Positions 35,423-46,228 of a DNA stretch of 64,000 nt are shown piece by piece. The notes under the pieces were generated by a model that saw only the letters and a program-made list of their open reading frames with translations, had not been told where the DNA came from and made no database searches. Source of the stretch: Cryptomeria japonica (lineage: Eukaryota > Streptophyta > Pinopsida > Cupressales > Cupressaceae); assembly GCF_030272615.1 (NCBI RefSeq), contig NC_081413.1, positions 332,982,302-333,046,301 of the forward strand, written 5' to 3'. Numbering within the stretch: the first letter of the stretch is position 1; the number at the start of each line of letters is the position of its first letter. Position numbers and translations under genes: made by a program.

Positions 35423-35440
35423 TGGTGAACCCGACGTGAA
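35423..35440 (+). promoter_or_regulatory. primer binding site of E3 (tRNA-Trp-like)
   Basis: TGGTGAACCCGACGTGAA lies five bases after the 5' LTR. It is the complement of TTCACGTCGGGTTCACCA, which I recall as the 3' end of plant tRNA-Trp. A second copy occurs at 38350-38367. Confidence 0.75.
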
Positions 35441-35529
35441 CTAACCATTTAACCATGTTTTGAGTGCCTTTTGAGCTATTTGCAGGTGAAAACCCAAGAA
35501 ACAAGGCAACTCAGGGCTTTCTAGACACT

Positions 35530-35885
35530 TCCGTGCTTGTGTAGAAGGGATCTGCGCCTGTGTAGGAGGGATCTGCGCTTGTGTTAAGGAGGTCTGTGCC
35601 TATGTCAAAGAGATCTGCGCCTATGTCAAAGACTTCTGCACCTGTGTCAAAGAGTTTTGTGCCTGTGTCAAAGAGTTTTGTGCCTGTGTCAAAGAGTTTT
35701 GTGCCTATGTAGATGGGTTTTGTGCCTGTGTCAAAGAGTTTTGTGCCTGTGTCAAAGAGTTTTGTGCCTATGTCAAAGAGTTTTGTGCCTCTATAGATGG
35801 GTTTTGTGCCTGTGTCAAAGGGATTTGCGCCTGTGTTGATGGGTTCTGCACCTGTGTTGAGGCATTCTACGCTTGTGTAAGGCCA
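35530..35885 (+). repeat. tandem array in the E3 leader
   Basis: About 16 units, mostly of 21 bases, vary around TGTGCCTGTGTCAAAGAGTTT; the first are TCTGCGCCTGTGTAGGAGGG. The apparent Cys-rich 60-codon ORF at 35657-35839 is just the repeat read in one frame. Confidence 0.9.
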
Positions 35886-36183
35886 GAAACAAAGGTAAAA
35901 TCAGTTGTTTTTACTTGCAAGTTTGTTTGTTTTCATTCTCTTTCTTGCATTTTGGTTTTTCTTTGGTACTAATTCTCTATGTAGCATCTTGGCGTTACGT
36001 GTGACGAAGACTAAAAAACAACTACTAGCAAATCTAATGCAAGACGCGGTCAAAGACTTTCACTAAAACATCATGCTTGCATTTTTTAAAGTAGTTGCAT
36101 ATTTAATTTCTTAAAGGTTAATGAACACCATCCATGCTTTGTTTGTTTTTAGCTTGATTGCATGTTTTAACCCTTAGAATTGG

Positions 36184-36672
36184 GCTTGCCTCCTGATTTG
36201 CCTGGCACTTCCCACAGGCATTGGTGAGAGGGAACGACCCAAAGTGGTGACGAGCTAAAGCCAAGCTCTTTTGAACCACTCTAAATAACTGTGGATGCAA
36301 CGAAAGTTGTAGACAACGGGTGTTGGAATGGTATTGCAACGATTTATTCTCTGGATCAATACCCACCCGAACGAATGCCCTTACTAGAATCTCTTGTTTT
36401 TAGAGGCCAAAATCCTTCTATCTGTTGGCTTAGGCGTTGTGATACGCACATGCGGAAGACACCTCTCATGTACTCCTTAGTTAGAGATAGCAAGTTCTGG
36501 GGAAGTGATGCCCCTTGAACTCAAAGCTTTGTATGCCCGAGAAGTGAGTGCACTGTAAGGGGGAGCTAGTGCTACCAAGCGTTTAGCTATCCGGCTAAGT
36601 GTTGTATTTTATGGTTAGAGGATTCAACAGATATTGTCCTTGCCAACCATAGGATTTGTTGTAAATGTGCTT
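36184..36672 (+). other. conserved leader block shared with E2
   Basis: It aligns with E2 22560-22000 (- strand). Shared anchors, in order: GAGAGGGAACGACCCAAAGT, CCACTCTAAATAA, ACGAAAGTTGTAGACAAC, AAAATCCTTCTA followed by TGTTGGC, GAGAAGTGAGTGC, and GATTCAACA followed by TATTGTCC and ACCATAGGA. It contains a 75-codon open frame (36291-36518) with PLLESLVFRGQNPSICW. The E2 copy reads PLLKTLCIVAKNPSNCW in the matching frame, then hits a stop. Structured RNA and small peptide are both possible. Confidence 0.7.
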
Positions 36673-37616
36673 GATTGTCTTGAGTCAAAGTCAAACAAAC
36701 ATTTTGTCTTTCGTGATTGTCAAAGGTTAAATTAAAAACAAACTTTCAAAAGTGCTCATAATCAGCTTGGATTTTCAAAATCAACAACATTCAACTCAAA
36801 ACACAATCCGAACAAAGGTCCAAATTTGTCCAAGTATTCATCCAACATTTGAACATGGCTTGTCAAAACATTGAATATCTTTGTTTCAAAATTCATGTCA
36901 CTTTAGGCTAGGTTTTGCATAGTCCAACTTAGGTCCTAGGACATATAGTCATCTCCCTTCATTTTAGTCCTTTTCATTGCAAGCATCCTCATTTTGCACT
37001 TAGGTTAAAAATCATTTCCCTAAGTTTTCATTTCATTGTCATATCCAAGCTAGATTTCCATTTAGGTGACATTCGTGCATTATCCTTGTCATGCTAAAAT
37101 TAGGTCCTGCCTAGGTTGCATTTTGCATATTCCAAATCATTGGTCTTCATATATCCTTATCATTGTATTGTCATCTTGTCTTGGCTTCATCTTGTCATAT
37201 CATATACTTAGATCATTTTCATGTCATATCCTAAGTCATTGTCATAATCATTGCCCTCTTGCATTTAGTCTCGAAATTTGGTTTGTCAAACTTAAAAAAT
37301 CAAAAATTTGGATGATACCCTAAGTTGTTGTTAGGGAGTCTTGACCTTGTCTAAAATTTGTCCTTTCATTAATATCATTTTTGTCAAACCTAGCTTAGTA
37401 TCCAAGCATATAGGTGAGACATTGTCAATTTGTCCTATTGTCATTTGGTCCTTTGTCCTTTAAGGTCTTGACTTCATTTCAACTTCCCAAGGTTGTGTCT
37501 TTAGCTTTGCATTTCAAAAGTTTGTCAAAATCTTGAAAAACAAAAAAAACATTAAGTTGCATTGTCATCCTTTTAGGTTGCATTTGTCAATCCCATTAGT
37601 TGCATTGCATAGTGAC
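36673..37616 (+). other. remainder of the E3 leader; no gene
   Basis: T/C-rich with many TGTCAT and TTTGTC words, like the LTR composition. No frame is supported before the ATG near 37617. Confidence 0.5.
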
Positions 37617-38051
37617 ATGTTTGTTGAAATGAGATCTCAACCTTCGTATGAAGTCATGCCATCACAATTGAGCAATAAATCATGTCAATCCAATCTCTAC
37701 ATGTCTCAGAACTTGGATCAAACTTTTTATGATGAAACAAGTCTCCAAATACAAAAACTAGAGGAGAAACTAGCTCAAGAAAAGGAGATATTGGAACAAA
37801 GAGTAAAAAACATTGAGAAAAATAGATCACAAATGTCCAAAATGTTTCAAAAATTTCCAGGTCGAAATCCAAAGATTGAGCCAATTGATGTAAGATCTCT
37901 TATTGAATGATCAGGCATACTAGCTCTCCTCTCACAAATAGAGATGATGAAACAATTTCAAGAAAAGAGACAACAACATTATGTGCCTTCACAACAAGAA
38001 CAAGAAGGTGTTTACTATCAATCACATTTTCAGAATCAATCACATTTTCAA

Positions 38052-38700
38052 TCAATCAACCACGCTTCTAGTATCCTTATGCTGCAATTTTCATCTTGTC
38101 GTCTTGCTTGCTTTCATACTTCGCTCTTGCACTTGTAGGTGAGATCCACAAACAAGATAATTTGAAGGAGAAAGAAGGACAATGGAGGTCAATTGAAAGA
38201 GACATTGGTGATGATTTTTCATTTATTTTGAATGTCTTATTTTCAATTCTTCTATTGATTGTAATAGGATTTTATTTCATTGCAATTTAGCTTTGTGGTT
38301 AGCTAATATTTATTTCTTTGATGCATTCCATTTTCCTAGTTACATTTTCTGGTGAACCCGACGTGAAATTTTCTACATTTTCTGGTGGTTAGCTAATATC
38401 TATTGCTTTGATGCATTCCATTTTCCTAGTATCCTTATGCTGCAATTTTCATCTTATCATCTTGCTTGCTTTCATACTTTGCTCTTGCACTTGTAGGTGA
38501 GATCCACAAACAAGATAATTTGAAGGAGAAAGAAGGACAATGGAGGTCAATTGAAAGAGACATTGGTGATGATTTTTCATTTATTTTGAATGTCTTATTT
38601 TCAATTCTTCTATTGATTGTAATAGGATTTTATTTCATTGCAATTTAGCTTTGTGGTTAGCTAATATTTATTATTTTGATGCATTCAATTAGATTTTCAA
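38052..38700 (+). repeat. insertion of two LTR 3'-end copies plus PBS inside the E3 gag-like ORF
   Basis: The segment is flanked by the 8-base direct repeat ATTTTCAA (38044-38051 and 38693-38700). It holds two copies of a sequence like the last 290 bases of the E3 LTR (from 38063 and from 38428), with a PBS copy between them. The copies resemble each other more than the host LTR: both have GAAAGAGACATTGGTGATGA where the host LTR has a different stretch. The donor was therefore a related but distinct element. Confidence 0.85.
38350..38367 (+). promoter_or_regulatory. second primer-binding-site copy, internal
   Basis: TGGTGAACCCGACGTGAA repeats the E3 PBS exactly, again after an LTR-like end (CTAGTTACA), inside the 38052-38700 insertion. 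Confidence 0.85.
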
Positions 38701-41022
38701 CCATCACAACCAATTGTTCAACAGCTCCAACATATCCAACAAACACAACCAATGGTCCAACATATACAACCAACACAACCAATGGTCCAATTTGAACAAT
38801 ATGTCCAACCAACTATACAATGTCCACAAATAGTTCAACCAATGGTGGAATATCAACTAGTTCAATCAACATATCAATGTCAACAACCACAACCAAACAT
38901 TCAAAAACAAAACTTGCAACATGCACCAAGCCAAATTTTGAACATGTCAAACCAATTTGATCAACATCTAGTTCGAAATCAAAACATGACATCAGACCAG
39001 AATCAACTCCTTTCCAAACAAGTTCAAATTCTAGATACAACCATGTCAAAACCTCGAAAGAAAGGTGGCCTTATTGCAAGGATCTTAAGGAAATTACCAA
39101 GTGAGTTCTTTGAGGAAGATCAAGATAATACACTTATGTCTAGCAATGCCTCATTCCCCCACAAACAAATTGACTCTCCAGTGGCATATATCCCTACACC
39201 TTTAGAAGTTTCACAAGAACCTTCCATATTGTCCTCATCAAACAATACACCCAAGGATGAAATTACCCAAGGGCTATCCATAATTGATTGCCAAGATAAT
39301 CCAATTCATGATGCACATCCTTGTCATGTTTTAGAAATACAAGACCCAATGCCACCATGCACTTTATTGCCATTACCTGTTTTAGAGGACCCCATTCAAA
39401 GTTCTTCTTCCTCATGTTCAAGCATTGATTCCTTGCCAAAATCCATCACAAATGTTCAAAGTGCATTTCCTTCATGCCAAAAGATTGATTCCTTGTCAAA
39501 ATCCTCGATGCATATCCAAAGTCCAACCTCATGTCAAGAGGATAATTTAGAGCATGAAGAAACGTGTCTTGAAATAGATCAAGATCAAGATCCCGAAACC
39601 TTATCATCTCATCCAATTGTTGACCAGGACCCCATCTTCCCAGACACTCATGACGATTCCCCTATTCTTGTCCATCCTATCCAAAGTCCTACTGACACTC
39701 CATTCCCCGAGCAAGATCAAGATATCCCAGTCCATCCAATCCCAAACGATCCCATTCCATTTCATGAAAAAAATGTCCTTTCAAATCCCATTGACATTCT
39801 AGATATCCTTTCCATCCTTTATGATGATCCCATTAAAAGTCCAGAGCAAAGCAACTTTAAAGAGGATTCCAATGATTTTCCTCCTTGTCAAGATCAAAGT
39901 ATCCTTCCAAATTCATTTCCAACACAAGACCCTATCATTCCTTTAGATCCTCCACAAGATCTCATTTCTTTTGATGATCCCATTATTTCTCCCATTCCAT
40001 CTCTTGAATATCCTGTCATTGATCCATGTCCACCTCACAATCCTAGTCCCCCTCATGATCCTAATCCCCCTCATGATTCTAACGTGTCAGTGCAAGATGT
40101 TCATGAACCCTCAACATGCATAATGGGTTCTTCCACTTTGGTGCAATCCGATCCACTTCAAGATCTCATTATTTCTCTCATATCATATCCACCTCATAAT
40201 GGACTCGCGTCTTCTTCCCAAAGAAAAGAGTATCCTACAAGTCAAGATATCCATAAAGGCAAAGGAGTAGATCTCCATAAGCAAGCATCCCTTCATGTTA
40301 AAGAAAATATTAAGGGTCATGGCCTTAGTGAAACTCCTCAAGACGTGGGTACCCCTACTAAATCCAACATCCCTTCAAAATCAAAACATACACCTTCCCC
40401 ATCATACTTTCCATCCATCTTAGGTCCTTATATTCCTTCGTCGTCTATGCAAGGTCAGCAAACGCACACATCCTTGAGTAAATTTCATCAATCCAAAAGA
40501 ACTCCATTTCATTCATATCCATCCATGCATTCCTTTCCCCCTCCAAGCAATTTGGATGCCAAGCATAAACGCCATAAGTCTAGCAATCCACATGTATTCA
40601 AGGATCAACATGTCCAATATAATCGACATGTCAAAACAAAGAACAATATGATCTATAAAGAAAAAGAAAAATCCAAAAGGTCACAAAGGCCCATTGCTCA
40701 AAAACAAAAGTTAAAATCTATATGGGTTCCTAAATCCCTTGTGTTGGCAATGCACTCCAAGGAACCAAAAAAGCATGAAAAATAAAAAACCATGTGGATC
40801 CCTAAGCAGCTCCTTGAAGCACAAAAGCCTAAAGAAACATCCAACTTGGCATCCAAAGTTGCTATTCCTCCATCCAACCCTCTCAAATTTGTTCCTCCAT
40901 CACCTTCTTCATCCATTTTGGGCCCTTATGTCCCAAAATCCCAAGCTATTCCTCCATCCAAATCTCACAATCTGAGATCCATTTTTCCTCCATCAATCCA
41001 CCACCCATCAAGGTGTGTTTGA

Positions 41023-43580
41023 ATGTTGATATTGCCTGAATTTCCATCCAGTGAAGCCCAATTCTTCCAATACCCTATCCATTATCCAATGCATATTTTC
41101 CATCCTTCGATCCCTTTGATCCCATCCTTTGCATAAATCCTTGCCTTAGTTTCATCTCTTTTTCCATGTCCTTATCCTACCAACGTCTTTGAGCATACTT
41201 TTAAAGGTCATGGTCCATTTTTTTCAAGGCTACTATCCAAAAAAAAAAAGACACTTGAGTCCTTCTTCCATCCCCTATCATGTGTCCATCTTCTATTGAA
41301 AAAGTCAAAATACAAAAAAAAAAGTGAAAAAAAAAGAAAAAAAAGAAAAAAGTAAAGCAAAAATAATTCGTCCACTGGTGAAAACTTGGCAAACAGACGC
41401 CTTGGGAAAGTACCATGATGAAAACCTAGCAAACAGGCGTCATGCATAATCTATGAACTTCTTGCATATCGTACTTGGGGACAAGTTTTATCCTATCATA
41501 TCCTTTTGTCCTTCATTGTTCCATTATCCTATCGAACCCCTGTCATTACCCTCCATTATCCTATTGTCCCTCCTATCCATTTCCTCTTTCCACCTTTGAT
41601 CTTGACAAGGCTGAGGATCATCATGAGCATCATGCATCTTGTTTGCAGCTTTTAGTCTATCATAGCTTTTGGTCATTTATCCATTTTCTTATTACAACCT
41701 TTCATCCATATTCCCTGGTTTATTGCAACTTTCTGCCACTATCTCATATCCTATCTTGACCTTCAGTCCATGTCCCTTATCCATTCTTGGTCTTGCTTAT
41801 CCTATCCATATCTTATCACTATCCATACACTCTTTTTCATTCCTTGATCTTGATCTGACATAAGGACATAAAATTTAAACATGGTTTCAAAAACCTCTTG
41901 ACATGTCCCTCATGCCATGTTCCTGCTTTACATTGTCATATCCAGTCTCTTGTCCCATCACGCCATAGCCCTTGAAAATTGCATCCATATTGTCTCCATA
42001 ATAAAAGGCCTTTATCTTCCCTCTATCCACCATCATTTCAGAAAGCTTGTTTATTCACTTGTCATATTCCTTGCCTTGCTAGACATTGGGGGCAAAATCA
42101 TAAAAAATTGAAAAATGTCTTGAAATAATCCAAAAGCATTCAAAAAATGTCTTGAAATAATCCAAAAACATTCAAAAAATGTCCTGAAATAATCCAAAAA
42201 AAATCATATAATGTCCTGAAAAAATGCCTAAAAATCAAATAATGTCCTGAAGAAAAAATCCCTAAAAAATCAAATAATGTCCTGAAAAAAATCCCTAAAA
42301 AGTCAAATAAAGTCTTGAAAAATGAACAAATTTTTTTTTAAAAAACTCGAAATTCCTGCAAAGTGAAAACATCAAAATCCAAAAACAATTTCTTTGGCAT
42401 TTTGCATTTTGTCAATAAATGGTACCCTTTGTGCATAGACAGATCGCTGAGCATACCTCCAACAACAAATAGATACCATGTTACACCACTACGCTTTAAT
42501 GAAATCACGCATTAACAGATGAACTTTTCAATCAAACCAGACATTCAAACTGATCAAAATTGTCATGTCAATCAATCAACATCAATATCATTTGTCCTTG
42601 TCAACATTATCATGGGTCTTATACAGGGTGTGGTATACTCGAAACCAGACTGTGTCCTATCTTAGATGGGGTACTGCATTCTCTGGAACCAGACATCATG
42701 ATCATTCTTGTTTTCCACTTTTGAAAAATGACGATCAAACTATTTGTTTGACTTGGTTGAATTTCTGCGTCTTATCTTTTTACTGATTTATTTTTGGCTT
42801 TGATCATGTTCCTATGTTGCTCAAGGATGTCATTGAGTGATTTAGAGTGACCGAGATGGTTCATGGTCCCTTTCCTTTTTTGTTGTGTTTGTTGTTTGTG
42901 GAATGTTTGTCACAAACTGGGGCAACTATATCATTGGGTGTCTGTGATAAGTACGTTTGCTCTGTGTATGCCACACATACCTTGACCCTTGATGTATGCA
43001 CCCTAGGATGATTCACTCATTCCTTGTGTGCGATGTGTCTGTCTTTTGCAATAGAGGTTGCGTTTCAGCTCTGGCCTTCAATGCCATGATTCTCTGCATC
43101 CGCTTTGCTACACTAAATAAAGGTTCTCACCTACTTCTGTGCATTGGTGAAAGCAAGTTTTTCTTCATCTCTAACTGTCCTCAGTCTAATTTCTTCTTAC
43201 TAACATTTCTTCCATCAGTTTGGGCAGTTAGTTCGGTCTAGTTCTCTGATTTCCAAAAACATAAGCTACATCCTGCATTCATTGATTAGTACATTTGCAT
43301 TATATCAAGTCCATACAAAAGCATTTTATCCATTTCATCTTATAAATGCATCAAAAAACATAAACACCATTCATACATGTTCCAAAGATAGTACATAAGA
43401 CATCCATACATGGAATGCAAACATAAGCCATAACACATTGCATCCCATCATATAGCTGCATATCATATCATATATCACAACAATATCGGAGTACAAAATT
43501 GGACTGTTTGTCCTAAGTATGGCCCGCAGGCTGAATACATAATGTCACACTATATATGTCTCTATCATAAGGAGCACATG
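41023..43580. other. E3 region between the gag-like ORF and the antisense PMD; no gene
   Basis: Contents: a purine-only run near 41316-41356; two similar blocks with GAAAACTTGGCAAACAG (41380) and GAAAACCTAGCAAACAG (41419); a tandem array at 42110-42350; and C/T-rich stretches. pol would be expected here in an autonomous element, but no RT or integrase motif is readable on either strand. Confidence 0.55.
42110..42350 (+). repeat. tandem array of about 33-base units
   Basis: Seven diverging units share ATGTCYTGAAATAATCCAAA or AATGTCCTGAAAAAAATCCC, drifting from AATAATCC to AAAATCCC types along the array. Confidence 0.75.
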
Positions 43581-43599
43581 CCTCTGTCACTGGGTGCTC

Positions 43600-45460
43600 C
43601 CTCTGTCCTCCTCATCCCTACCATGTCTCAAGGATGATGTCCCTCCTGCCTCGAGTCCTAGCTGTGGTGGTCTCCTAGGTCCACTCACCCCCATGCTGCT
43701 CACTGACCTCCGAGAGTGTGGCCTGCTCTCTATCCTCAACCGTGACCGATATGATGCTGCTCTCTACTCTAGTGGAACTGCACTCTCATATAGTGTCCTC
43801 CAATGACGTATCTAATCTCCGGTCTCTACCAACATCTGTGCCATCTCACGTGCACTGGCATCCCTAATCGACCCAATATACTTGGTCACCCTCTGCTCTG
43901 CTTGCTGTGCCTGGGCTATTGTTGTATCTTGAGCCGCTGTCAGTATGGCTATCTCTGCTCTGAACTGATCCTGTTCTATCCTCAAGATAGCATTCTGTCT
44001 CTCTAATGTCGCAATGTGATCATGCTGACTCGCTATGGTGGCCTTACATATCTCCATCTCCTCTATGCTAACTGTCTCCGGCTCTATGGGTATATCCTGC
44101 AATGACTCCTAATTAGTTGGATCTGGCTCATCCTCCTAGTCCTCATCTCCATCCTCATCATCCCCCTTGCCCTCATCTTTGTCCTCATCATCTCCCTCCT
44201 CCTCTCTAGCGAGTGGGAAGTCCTCCTGTCTCCTAGGTGCTGAAATATCAGGATCTGTCAATGGCATAGGTCGTCGTCGTGCAAACCATCGCTCATACTC
44301 CTCTGTCATCCCGGCATCCACCACATCTGATCTCCAATCCCACTGTCTCTACTATAGCTATGTGAAGTCGGCATATTCTATGTGTGGTTGAATCATCCTC
44401 CCCCACTGACTCGTCTCTCTATGAGATCGGGAAAAGTGTGTAGTCCCTCTTGGTACATCCTGCCTCTCTCCAAACTGTCATTTGACTCTCTCTGGCAGAT
44501 ACATCTCAATCACTCTCTGGCAATTCACTAGTTGCCCAATCAGGTATCTCTCCTGTCTGCAATACGATAGCTCATCACCATCATCTGACCATCCAGGGCA
44601 ATCCTGATATGGCCTCCATGTGAACTCTCTCAATCTGTCTAGCTCATGTCACCAATACAATATGTATCCAAAAGGACCCTATCTCAGCGTACCCCCATAA
44701 CAGTACACATATGGTCGATGTGGTACTACCTGTCTCTCTGCAATCGGTCGACATATGGCTATGTACTCAAATGCCCATACTTGTAATAGTGTGACCCCAC
44801 TAACTCAAACTCTGAACCCCTTGATATGCTATCTGATGTAGTAGAAAATATAGCATAGCAAGCACACATGGTCCCCATGCATACACAGTCCCCTCTATCA
44901 CCATCCGCTCTAGAACTCTTCCCCATCCAATAGGGAATCCATGTCCTTATCTGTCCCCTGCTAATAGGCATGCTATAACCACTACTATCACCACATATTG
45001 CTGATCGTACTCTGCTGCCATGGTCTCCGAGCCAATCTCCCTCTCTACGATATCAAGGTCATCTGCATCGCACTCAAATAATCTGCAAAAAGAATCTCTC
45101 CCTGTCGTTGGGTCGTACACCACCATCTCCCCATGAATCAAAATGCAGAGGATATGCCACACGTCCTCTAGTGTCATAGTCGCCTCTCCAGTCGGCAGAT
45201 GGAAAGAGGAAGTCTCTGAATGCCATCACTCTGCCAATGCGGTCAGCAGTCCTGTGTTTGCCCTAATCTTGGGCATGAATGTAATATAGTATAATCCAAG
45301 TCCTGCTAATGTATCTTTGTCCATACTCCTGAGTCTATGTTGCAACATGAAGCAATCAGGTCTGTTCTCCCATGTAATCAATGGATACTGTCGACTCTGC
45401 ATCACAATTAGGGCACACTTTGTCAGTTTTAGGGTTTTCTCCTAATGGTTGCATTTTCCT
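43600..45460 (-). pseudogene. plant mobile domain (PMD) gene carried antisense in E3
   Basis: From about 45400 down the - strand reads LGLYYITFMPKIRANTGLLT, ALAE, stop, WHSETSSFHLPTGEATMTLE and DVWHIL, the same PMD opening as in E2. Later blocks are FTWRPYQDCPGW and QERYLIGQLVNCQRVIEMYL, then WRSDVVDAGMTEEYERWFAR (44330-44270). The C-terminus is acidic (44260-44136), then coiled-coil-like (ATIASQHDHIATLERQNAIL, 44102-43812). Thus E2 and E3 antisense genes share the domain and the coiled coil. Several stops and frame changes break it. The gene converges on the gag-like ORF. Confidence 0.75.
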
Positions 45461-45584
45461 TGTTTCATGCACCAGTCAGGGTGTTTCTTATCTATTTTGA
45501 CCTATTCTACTCTTATCCCTCTTTTCGGGATCATCCGCGCCCTGTTTTTGGTCAAATTAGGGTCCTAAGTGCACAACTGCACCT

Positions 45585-45700
45585 GTGTACCCTGTCCTAC
45601 GCCTGTGCAGCATCAAGCTGCACTTGTGTACCCTACACAGGTGTAGAGCATCCTCACACAGGCGCAGAATGCGCCCACATAGGCGCATATGTCCATTTTT
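45585..45700. repeat. leader-type repeat cluster upstream of the E3 antisense PMD
   Basis: The - strand contains TCTGCGCCTGTGTGAGGATG, close to TCTGCGCCTGTGTAGGAGGG in the leader array. Three units (GCACCTGTGTACC, CGCCTGTGCAG, GCACTTGTGTACC) run on the + strand and about three on the - strand. They meet at CACTTGTGTACCCTACACAG, so a hairpin is possible. Confidence 0.65.
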
Positions 45701-46214
45701 CCTTTCCCTGTGGGCCCTACAATGTCCCGCAATCAAGCAAAATTCATGAAATTGACAATATGGGTTTTTGAGCTACATACCACTGCTCCCATGTCGTCTA
45801 GTCGTCTGTAGGTTCTTACACGTTCCCCAAGGTGATCTACCATTGCAATGTTTACCATCTCTCTGCAAGGGTCCTTTTCCAAAGCAACAATTCCTCCACT
45901 TTGGCCAGTGCATATGAGCTCTTTTCCTTCTCCTTGTCTCATTTATAGCTCTTTGTCAGTACCTAGATGGACGTGCATCCTCTCCATCTTATGCTGGTCA
46001 TGGTCTTTTGCACCTTCCACTGCTTGTCATTTGTGTATCCAACCTCTGATTTTTGATCTGTTCGAACTTATCATTTTCTATTATTCTTATCGACAAATTG
46101 GCCTCTTTTCTGGATATTTCCGACCAATTCCTTGAGGGGGCATGCATATGTCATTGTTATTGTCTGGGACATTTTCATTATTCTTTGAAACAAGGCTTAG
46201 AATCACATTGTCTC

Positions 46215-46228
46215 AAAGAGGGGCAAAA
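46215..46228 (+). promoter_or_regulatory. polypurine tract of E3
   Basis: AAAGAGGGGCAAAA immediately precedes the 3' LTR (TGTAGACGTC). It is the same as the E2 tract, and upstream TTTGAAACAA and TGTCTCAA are also shared. Confidence 0.9.

Larger units (their letters stand above)
37617..41022 (+). pseudogene. long gag-like ORF of E3, interrupted by a 649-base insertion
   Basis: The likely start is ATG 37617. The N-terminus is a coiled coil (LQIQKLEEKLAQEKEILEQR). There is an in-frame TGA at 37908. A Gln-rich region (SHFQNQSHFQ) is broken by the insertion 38052-38700; the insertion length (649) accounts for the frame change. Then come 677 open residues (38752-40785): Gln/Pro-rich repeats, a basic segment (RKKGGLIARILRKLP), a long Asp-Pro-Ile-rich stretch, and a Lys/His-rich C-terminus with IWVPKSLVLAMHSKEPKK. 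After one TAA the frame runs to 41022 with MWIPKQLLEAQKPKE and a second SILGPY block, an internal duplication. I see no capsid, zinc knuckle or protease. Position suggests a Gag-like structural protein, but that is inference. Confidence 0.6.

Noticed and set aside
35657-35839. Cys-rich 60-residue ORF that looks like a peptide gene
   Set aside because: It is the 21-base leader repeat read in one frame; adjacent units outside the ORF give the same residues, and substitutions ignore codon positions.
38813-39049. minus ORF rich in Val/Asp opposite the E3 gag-like ORF
   Set aside because: Shadow of the Gln/Pro repeats on the + strand.
41201-41447. Phe-rich membrane-like ORF
   Set aside because: It is the complement of an A/G-only run at 41316-41356.
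43594-44006. + strand ORFs rich in Leu/Cys/Ser
   Set aside because: They are the complement of the acidic and coiled-coil end of the E3 antisense PMD gene.
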